64,000 nt of DNA, from the NCBI RefSeq assembly GCF_000004075.3, contig NC_026656.2, forward strand, positions 23,632,607 through 23,696,606, given 5' to 3'. The notes beneath the pieces were generated by a model that was not told the DNA's origin, did not search any database, and was given only the letters and a program-made list of their open reading frames with translations. Each line of letters begins with the position of its first letter. Within the stretch, counting starts at the first letter, position 1. Positions 57,217 to 64,000 of this stretch are shown in pieces. The DNA comes from Cucumis sativus (lineage: Eukaryota; Streptophyta; Magnoliopsida; Cucurbitales; Cucurbitaceae). The position numbers were made by a program, and so were the translations under genes.

Positions 57217-60200
57217 GAAACAAGGAGATAAACGAGGCAACAAGCATACCTGGACAATATTGCCAGTGTCCAAAGCAACATGGCTGTAGTTCTCCCACAA
57301 TTGCCAATTATTTCGTCTGTCATGAAATTTACGTATAGTCACTAAGAAATAACGATCTTAAATAATGATGGAAAAATGCTATGCATTTGAAATTTTGGTT
57401 GATATTAAATATCCAGGTATGTTTCAGAAAAAACGTTACTAGATAAAAAGCAAATATAGAGAGACTGAACTTGAATTTCAAGGCTTCTTTGAACGCAATG
57501 AAGGCCTCTTTATTCTTTTTCTTAATCATATGCCTGCACCATATGTAAAGCGCTTAAGCAACAAAATACCCATAAAATTGTTAATGGGACAAAACAGAGA
57601 AAATGGGTGAATTAGTTGAAAAACAAAAAAGACAGATAACATACAAACAAGCAATATTGTTCCAAGCCTCCCCATTTTCAGGATCAAGTTGAACTGCACG
57701 AGTAAAACCATCAAGTGCCTTGTCAATATCCCTTGCCTGCATTTTTTCAATAAATTGTTTGAAAAAACTCTAAATGGACTTTCCAAGAAAAATAAAATCT
57801 GAGAAAATTTTACAGAATTGCGAAGGAACCTAGCTTATAAGTTACCTTCAATGCAGCAGCACCAAGCGCAAACCAACCATCTGGATACATAGAATTCAAG
57901 GCCATTGCAGACTCCCTGTGCAAGGATTGTTTATATATGGTATATAGAAAATTAAATATGAAACATAGAAACCATACAATGACAAATTGAATATAAGTTT
58001 GCCAGCAGAGTAGCATAGCTACGATGAGTAAGACCCTCCGAGTTGGAATCATAATATGCATGGGACGTCCAACAGAAAAATAGTTTTTCATGCAGAGAAA
58101 ACTTTAAAGGAAAATGGCATAATGCGCCTAATGCATACCATCATTCTGTCGACGAAGCATTTTGTTCAAAGAAAGAGGATACAAGAGACTACCAGAAAGA
58201 GAACTATCAAGGCCAAATAAATCTCAGAACAAAATCCCGATGTGTTGGAAGATAATTGTGCAAAAATTCAAGATCCTTCTCAAGCTAACAGGTCAGATTC
58301 TCAGCCTCCTTCCCATAATTTATTCGAGCACTCTCTTTTTTCATTGCCTATCTCAAAGGTGAAACTTGTGAGAGGGTACTCCATGCCAAACACCGGTTAT
58401 TCCATCCAAAAAAGGTGCGAGTCTGCAACTGATTCTCTAATTAGTGTGAGCAGCAAAGAAGTGGACCATGGTGAAAAGATAGGTGAAAATGAGAAATTGC
58501 TACAGAAAGAGCCCTTTGAAACAGACCTCAATGCTCTGTTTCAGCTTGATAAAGATTTGAAAGGAGAATTGTCAAGTATTGAGAAGAGTTCGGCCTGCCC
58601 TCGAACAGTTCAGTTTTTTGGAATCCCAAATCATTTGAAATCAACAGTTGCTGCGTGCAGCTTAATTTTGGACCAAACCTTCCAATTAGTGACAGGGTTT
58701 TAGCTCGTTTGGTCAACAATGAGAAATGTATCATGGAATACAAGAGGTTTAAAGGATGCAAACAAAAAATTGGCCTTAAAAAGATTCCTGAAAATACATA
58801 ACCCAGATGTGGTTCTCATTCAAGAATCAAAGAAAAGAGGAGTTTGACATTAGTTTTATCAAGTCGTTATGGAGTTCCAAAGATATAGACTGGGATTTTG
58901 TGGAATCTCAGGGCACTTTGGATGGAATTTTAACTTTGTGGGACATGAGCATACTAATGGTTGTTGAAACATTGAAAGGTGATAATTCATTATCAGTTAA
59001 ATGCGCCACACTTTGTAAAAGACTTGCTGGATTACAAATGTTTATGGTCCAAATGATTACAAGAAGAGAAATTTTGTTTGGCCCAAGCTCCTTTCCTTGT
59101 CAAATTATTGTAATGGGGCATGGTGTGTAGGAGGTAACTTCAACATTACGAAACGGGCACATGAACTATTCCCTTGTGGAAGAAGAACCACTAGATGTAT
59201 GAGGAAGTTTAATAATGTTATTGATCGAGCTAAACTTTTGGAGGTTCCTCTTAGCAATGGTAGATTTACTTGGTCAAGGGAAGGTTCTTCCTTAGCAAGA
59301 TCTCTAATCGACCTCTTTTTCATTAGTACGGCCTGGGATGAGGATTCTGAAAATACGATAGTTAACAGACAAGTAACACTTTTCTGAACATTTCCCTCTT
59401 CTTCTTGAAGCTGGATCTTTCAAATGGGGGCCCTTACCCGTTTAGACTTTGCAACAGTTGGATGCTCAACAAGGAATGAAACAAAGTCATTGAAACCAAC
59501 TGGAAGAATAGCCATTCTGTTGATTGGGCCGGTTTTGTTCTCAGCGTTAAAATAAGAAAGGTGAAGGCTGGTGCGAAAGAGTGGTTTCCTGTCTTTCAGG
59601 AGAACCTAAAAAGGAAGGAGGATGATCTGATTAGAGAAATTGAAAGATGGGATGCATTGGCTGAATCAGTCAACTTTTTGGACGTTGAACGAGATGTTAG
59701 ATTCTCTTTGAAGGCTGATTTAATGGCATTGTATGGATTGGAGGAAATCAATTTAATTTAATTCAGAAAAATAAACTAAACTGGATTTGTTTGGGAGATG
59801 AGAACATGAGTTTTTTTCATTGATTCCTTGCTGCAAAAAAAAGGAGAAATCTAATTACTGAGTTGGTTAACGACCAAGGGTTTCCAACCAAATAGAGAGA
59901 TTGAAGCGCTGATTCTGAATTTCTACTGCAACTTATACACTAAAAGCCCAGGGCAGAAACATATTCCTTTGAACTTTGAGTGGCCACGGATCACCAAAAA
60001 CCAGAATTCAGCACTTACAACTAAATTCTCTGAGGAAGAAATTAAGGCAGTCGTAAAAAGCCTTGGGAAGGGTAAAGCTCCAGAACCTGATGGATTCTCA
60101 TCAGAATTTTTTTTGAAATTTTGGGATTTAATGAAGGAAAATATTCTAACCTTATTTGAGGAATTTTATAAGAACAAAAGCTAAATTTTGTGTGACGGAA

Positions 60201-63200
60201 AATTTTATGTCTTATACAGAAGAAAGAGAATGCTGTTGAAGTAAAAGACATTGGACCAATCAGCCTAACAACCTTGACTTACAAGGTAATAGCTAAGGTG
60301 CTGGCTGACAGAACAAAGAAAGTCGTGCCCTCAATCAATGCTCCGACTCAAAGCACCTTTATTGAAGGAATGCAAATAATGGATCCTATTCTTATAGTTA
60401 ATGAAGTGGTAGAGGATTATCAGGCCAAAAAGAAGAAAGGTTGGATCCTCAAGCTAGACCTTGAGAAGATTTTTTATCGTGTTGATTGGGATTTCTTAGA
60501 AAAAATCCTCTGGAATAAAAATTTTGAACAAAAGTGGATTGATTGGATAATGGGTTGTGTTAAAAGCCTAGATACTCAATTTCCATAATTGGAAGGCGCA
60601 GAGGAAGGATTCTTGCATCAAGAGGAATTAGGCAAGGCAACCATCTTTCACCTTTCCTATTCCTACTGGTCAGTGATGCAGTACAAACTTCTTAACAGCT
60701 TTCTTTCTCCTTCCATTTTCCCTTTATGTCATCGGTATGGAGAGGATCCTTTACATCTCTTCTTCTTGTGTTTGTACACAAACAATGTTGGGAGAAGTTG
60801 TTTTCTTTTTTGAACCTTTCTTGGGTGTTTGGTATTGACCTTCAAGGAAATATCCAGCAACTTCTAGCTGCGGTGCATTTCAAAAAATATTCCTCGATCA
60901 CTTTGGGTACATGTGGTAAAGTCACTCATGGCGGAATTATGGTTTAAGAGGAATCAAAGTACATTCCATTCCACGACAAATCCTTTGTTTGGTTGGATTG
61001 CTTTGAAGTTGCCTGTAAAAATGCCTCCTCGTGGTGTTCCTTCTCCAAGCCTTTTGAAAGCTACAACATTCAAGAGTTTCCTTTTGCTTTTGTCCTAGGT
61101 CTTCTGTATGCTTTTGTTGAAATCCTTTGTAAAGCTAGTGATCTCTAGTCTTTTTGTCCTATTTGTAATGGCTGATTTTATAAGCCTCGGCCAACTTTTG
61201 ATGTTATGTTTGAAGGATATGATGAAGGTACTAAAAGGGTGTCAGCCTAATTGAGATGTTCAAATGCACCTACTGATACTAGTTATGCTTCTTTGTATAA
61301 ACTTCATATACTTAGAGCATTAATCTCTTTCACTTTACATTACATGTTTCCTGCACCTACTGATCCTAGTTATGCTTCTTTGTATAAACTTCGTATACTT
61401 AGAGCATTAATCTCTTTCACTTTACATTACATGTTTCCTTTTCAAAAAAACATAACGAAAATTAATGGACTACACATACAAAAAAATATAACAACAATAA
61501 TGGTTCACAGTAAAACCTACCACAGGGTTTTGGAGGTCTCATAGTCCCCTCTGTTGTATGCACTACGAGCAAGGGATCGCTGTAAAATATAAGAAACTAA
61601 AGAATCAAAACACAGAACATACTTGAGAAGACATTTATATAATGATGCAACCAAATCACCTTAGCTCGAGCTGATCTATTATTTGAAACTTCCAGGGCTT
61701 TCTCATAGCAGGCATCACTATTTGTAACATCACCCAATGAGCACCTACGATTAAATTTTTTTAAATGAAAGTGAGGACTGAGGAAGATAGTTCGAATCCA
61801 TGCTACCCACCCCTAACTCACCTTCATAGCCCAAAATTATGACAAATATATATGTTATAATAATTAGTCGAGGGTATAGGATTTTTTACACGAAGAACCA
61901 ATTGACATAACAGGCCAGAAAAACTGTTTCAAGTTCTAACCCAAAAGAAAAAAATATAATAAACAACTAGACAATGAGGACTACAAACTGAATCAACCAA
62001 AAGGGCAGGGTTAAGGAAAGACAGGAAAATCACTAACCAGAGTTTGGGATCATTGGGCATTTGAGAAAGTCGACTTTTGATGAGATCTACAGCCGCTGCT
62101 TTCTTCTCTAATAAGCTGTTAATTAAATGAATTATCGTGAGATTGTAACTGGGAAACGAGAAGTAAAGTTGAGATGCAAGTGCAGTTGATTATTGAAAAC
62201 AAAATCACCATACCGGTAACAGAAAATTAAGTTATCCCACAACTCCAACTCCTCAAATATTTTAACTGCCTCTCCAATTAAACCGCAGCTCACTAAAAGT
62301 TCACCATATTCTCTGAAATTCAAGTTGAGCACCATAACCAATCAAGATGTAATAAATATGGGATTTGAAATCTAGAAACTTCAAACTTCTATAACAATCA
62401 TGACAAAGGGTGGTGTAAAAGACTTACTTCCGCAAAGCAGGAAAAGTAGGAACATAAACCCCGCAACAGAAAAACATCCTTTGCACCACTCCTGGATAGC
62501 AATCATAATAACCCTCAACCTGAAAAAAATGAAAATTATTGATGAGAGACATCAAACTAAACATAACGAAGATGATAGATATGACTTGTGGTTGTGGTGT
62601 ACAGCAGAAAGCACAGTGGCACACTATCAGACTCAGAAACTAAGAGGTAAGAATACAAAAAAAAAAAGATAATACGAAACCTACAGTGCCACTTTTTCAT
62701 CAAGGAGCCAAGCTTTCTTAACATAAAATAGAAACAAAAGTTCAAGACTACAGACCATTTACAGAGTCAAGGTTCTAATGACAGCAGGCGATCAAATGAG
62801 AAAAGAACTTGAGTAACAAATAAATCAATAACCAATTAATGGTGAAAAAGTTGTATTGAGAACTGCTCAAATTAGGAAGAAAAATGCACCTCGTACCAAT
62901 TTTTCCATCATCACTAAAGCACGCTCCTTTGTACGACTACGGCTGGACTCCCATCGAACTCGCAAGATGTTGCAGAAAAACCTCACCTGAAAATGATTGG
63001 GAACATACACCAGAATTAAATCAAGTGAAAAGGCCAAGTGCCAAAAATGAACAGATTGGTCGATTGAGAAATTCCAAACATTAGAAAGGTCAAGATTATA
63101 GAGTAACAGAAAAAAATGAAATTTGACAAATTGCATGAGTATAGAAATTAAAAAATCACCAAAGTAAAACCAAAATGAACAATCTGAGAGTACACATATA

Positions 63201-63563
63201 ACTAAGACCATCTAAGAAATTACCTGCAGTTATCAGATGAGAGCAACTAGCCCTATATTTTCTAGCAATAATGTACAAAAATAAATCTAGACTGAAAAAT
63301 CATGGCTCCAAAAGAAAATTCATCTTTTAACAAACAGTTCAGTTAACAATCATACAAAAAAGGTAAGGGAGAGTGTATTGAAGTCCTGCAATTAACTAAT
63401 TAAGTAGAAAAAAGATGCCAAGATACGCTCTGTAATGTATTGAGATAAAAATACACATCTTTCATAACAGATGTAATTAGGTAATGAAATAAGTTTATTC
63501 TCACCATAAACAATGATGACTGCTGAGTGTCAATAGCTTCTATATATGGAGCCATATCCCACC
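53267..63563 (-). CDS. TTC27: TTC27-like tetratricopeptide repeat protein, C-terminal part, 15 exons (continues past right edge)
   Basis: Minus-strand exons in transcript order: 63563-63505, 62986-62897, 62519-62428, 62312-62214, 62115-62038, 61744-61660, 61579-61521, 57915-57846, 57736-57645, 57533-57471, 57316-57250, 56137-55934, 54497-54381, 53658-53506, 53362-53267. All phases agree, giving ~473 codons to the stop at 53267-53269; the N-terminal half lies beyond the window. Helical TPR-like repeats are plain, e.g. REYGELLVSCGLIGEAVKIF, KLWCSLGDV, GWFALGAAALK...ALDGFTRAVQLDPENGEAWNNIA, NKEAFIAFKEALKFK and NWQLWENYSHVALDTGNI. This order is that of TTC27/Emw1-type proteins, conserved across eukaryotes; yeast Emw1 is essential and linked to cell-wall integrity, and the plant role is poorly known. 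Intron 57916-61520 holds a LINE; intron 53363-53505 uses a GC donor. Confidence 0.9.
53363..53505 (-). other. GC-AG intron (last intron of the TTC27-like gene)
   Basis: On the minus strand the exon ends ...ACAGTAAAACAG followed by GCAAGATAG, and the next exon begins after ...GAAGTATT...TTACCAG with GGTGTAAACTTC. The in-frame continuation through the donor meets TAG at once, and no GT is suitably placed, so a GC donor is needed. Both flanking exons are in phase 0. Confidence 0.75.
54660..55020. repeat. Possible LTR/TRIM-like repeat in a TTC27 intron
   Basis: The phrase gtcccatattggttagaatgg and the following cttaagtggcttggctctcc resemble a widespread plant short-LTR or leader sequence (the 'tcccacattgg' type). 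It sits inside the intron between exons 55934 and 54497. Ends and target duplication were not found. Confidence 0.25.
57164..57216. repeat. (AAG)n(AAAG)n microsatellite in a TTC27 intron
   Basis: About nine AAG units run into about six AAAG units, directly downstream (in gene direction) of the donor of exon 57316-57250. The tract is pyrimidine on the transcribed (minus) strand. Confidence 0.9.
58160..61450 (+). mobile_element. Dead L1-type LINE, antisense in a TTC27 intron
   Basis: 58,162-58,703 is a possible tail of the first open frame. An endonuclease follows with SWNTRGLKD...KLALKRFLK...PDVVLIQESK at ~58,725-58,850 and a GGNFN-type block at 59,127-59,330 (ending SLIDLFFIS), broken by stops. 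Reverse transcriptase: SLGKGKAPEPDGFSSEFF (60,060-60,184) and TYKVIAKVLADR...GWILKLDLEKIFYRVDWDF (60,274-60,588), then loss of the catalytic palm. A zinc-finger-like tail (PLCHRYGEDPLHLFFLC) is at ~60,720-60,770. The 3' end has an 87-bp duplication and a short A-run (61,443-61,449). The copy is fragmentary and cannot move. It enlarges the host intron to 3.6 kb. Confidence 0.85.
61266..61439. repeat. 87-bp tandem duplication at the LINE 3' end
   Basis: Two units, 61,266-61,352 and 61,353-61,439, each starting gcacctactgat and ending catgtttcct, differ at only two positions. They translate to the same peptide twice (SYASLYKL..LRALISFTLHYMF) in the + frame. Confidence 0.95.
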
Positions 63564-64000
63564 CTGCATACAATAAAAATCGCTCAGAATATCACACAAA
63601 AATGAAACATTAAAGATCAATACTGATTAAGCAGATTTGGCATGCAATACAACGAACGGTTTGAAACTGGTGTCAGATTGCAGATATCCAATCAATTACA
63701 CTAGTACCAAAATTGAGTTCAAACTTCAAATCATTTTGCTTAATATTTAAGATAATGTCGCTCAAATAAAAATGTTTTTGAACGACGGTTTCCATTCAAT
63801 ATTTAAAAAATAAAATAAATAAATAAAAGTATTATATATATATGTTCTAGCTATTTGCCAATAACTTGATATCAAAAGTTTCTTTAGTTTAAGAGGAAAA
63901 TTTAGAATTCCACTTTAAAAAAAATGGTATGTCCTTCATAAATACATGATAGAAAATAATTAGTCAAAAGTAAATTATCATATTATTTACACTGCTTAAT
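63564..64000 (-). other. Intron of the TTC27-like gene reaching the window edge
   Basis: The exon at 63563-63505 starts after an AG acceptor in phase 1, so a further upstream exon lies beyond 64,000. No exon could be recognised in this AT-rich remainder, which holds an AT-rich run (63,825-63,845). Confidence 0.6.

Noticed and set aside
61795..61830. T-arm-like word agttcgaatcc as a possible tRNA
   Set aside because: No matching acceptor, D or anticodon arms were found around it, and it lies in an intron of the TTC27-like gene.

Overview
The window is nuclear DNA from a flowering plant, very probably a eudicot. It is AT-rich, its genes have GT-AG (and two GC-AG) introns, and retrotransposon, DNA-transposon and MITE debris lies between them. 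The protein-coding genes and several repeat types look like those of Cucurbitaceae, but that placement is recognition from memory, not a search result. Exon borders below were set by hand from splice sites, reading phase and family similarity, so they are models. Nothing prokaryotic, no CRISPR array and no convincing tRNA or rRNA gene was seen.

Layout. 0-3.3 kb: an intact two-exon cytochrome P450 of the CYP81 type (+). 3.3-8.2 kb: a decayed CACTA (En/Spm-like) DNA transposon. 8.3-9.7 kb: the 5' end of a Copia element on the minus strand (gag zinc knuckle, protease motif, primer-binding site, part of an LTR). 10.5-13.5 kb: a three-exon minus-strand gene for a small EAR-motif/RAWUL protein similar to LAX PANICLE 2. 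13.5-19.9 kb: gene-free, with a possible hAT-like element and a roughly 118-bp tandem repeat. 19.9-21.55 kb: a Copia pol fragment ending about 40 bp before the start codon of a second CYP81 copy (21.6-23.8 kb). That copy is a pseudogene: it has a stop codon, a solo LTR in exon 1, a frameshift and a lost ExxR motif.

26.1-28.7 kb: a four-exon minus-strand NRAMP metal transporter (510 aa), with a pair of G-boxes upstream. 29.5-34.5 kb: a Copia LTR holding two inverted MITEs, then a broken plant-mobile-domain (PMD) gene. 35-44 kb: LTR-like remnants, a second copy of the 18-kb repeat family and a probable 1.2-kb Gypsy solo LTR. 44.8-47.9 kb: a three-exon gene for a bacterial-type (fold I, PLP) Orn/Lys/Arg decarboxylase with a likely organellar presequence, a solo LTR in intron 1 and a GC-AG intron 2. 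50.1-50.3 kb: intronless TOM7 of the mitochondrial import complex (minus). 53.3 kb to beyond the right edge: the C-terminal 15 exons of a TTC27-like TPR protein (minus), with a dead L1-type LINE in antisense in a 3.6-kb intron and a GC-AG intron near its 3' end.

The genes do not form a pathway. The two CYP81 copies are a tandem or segmental duplicate pair; the others look like unrelated housekeeping or developmental neighbours. The main stories are the retroelement-driven death of the second P450, three solo LTRs (two with exact target-site duplications, one inside an exon and one inside an intron), and an unusual chloroplast- or mitochondrion-directed decarboxylase. I see no clear sign of an undescribed biological system.
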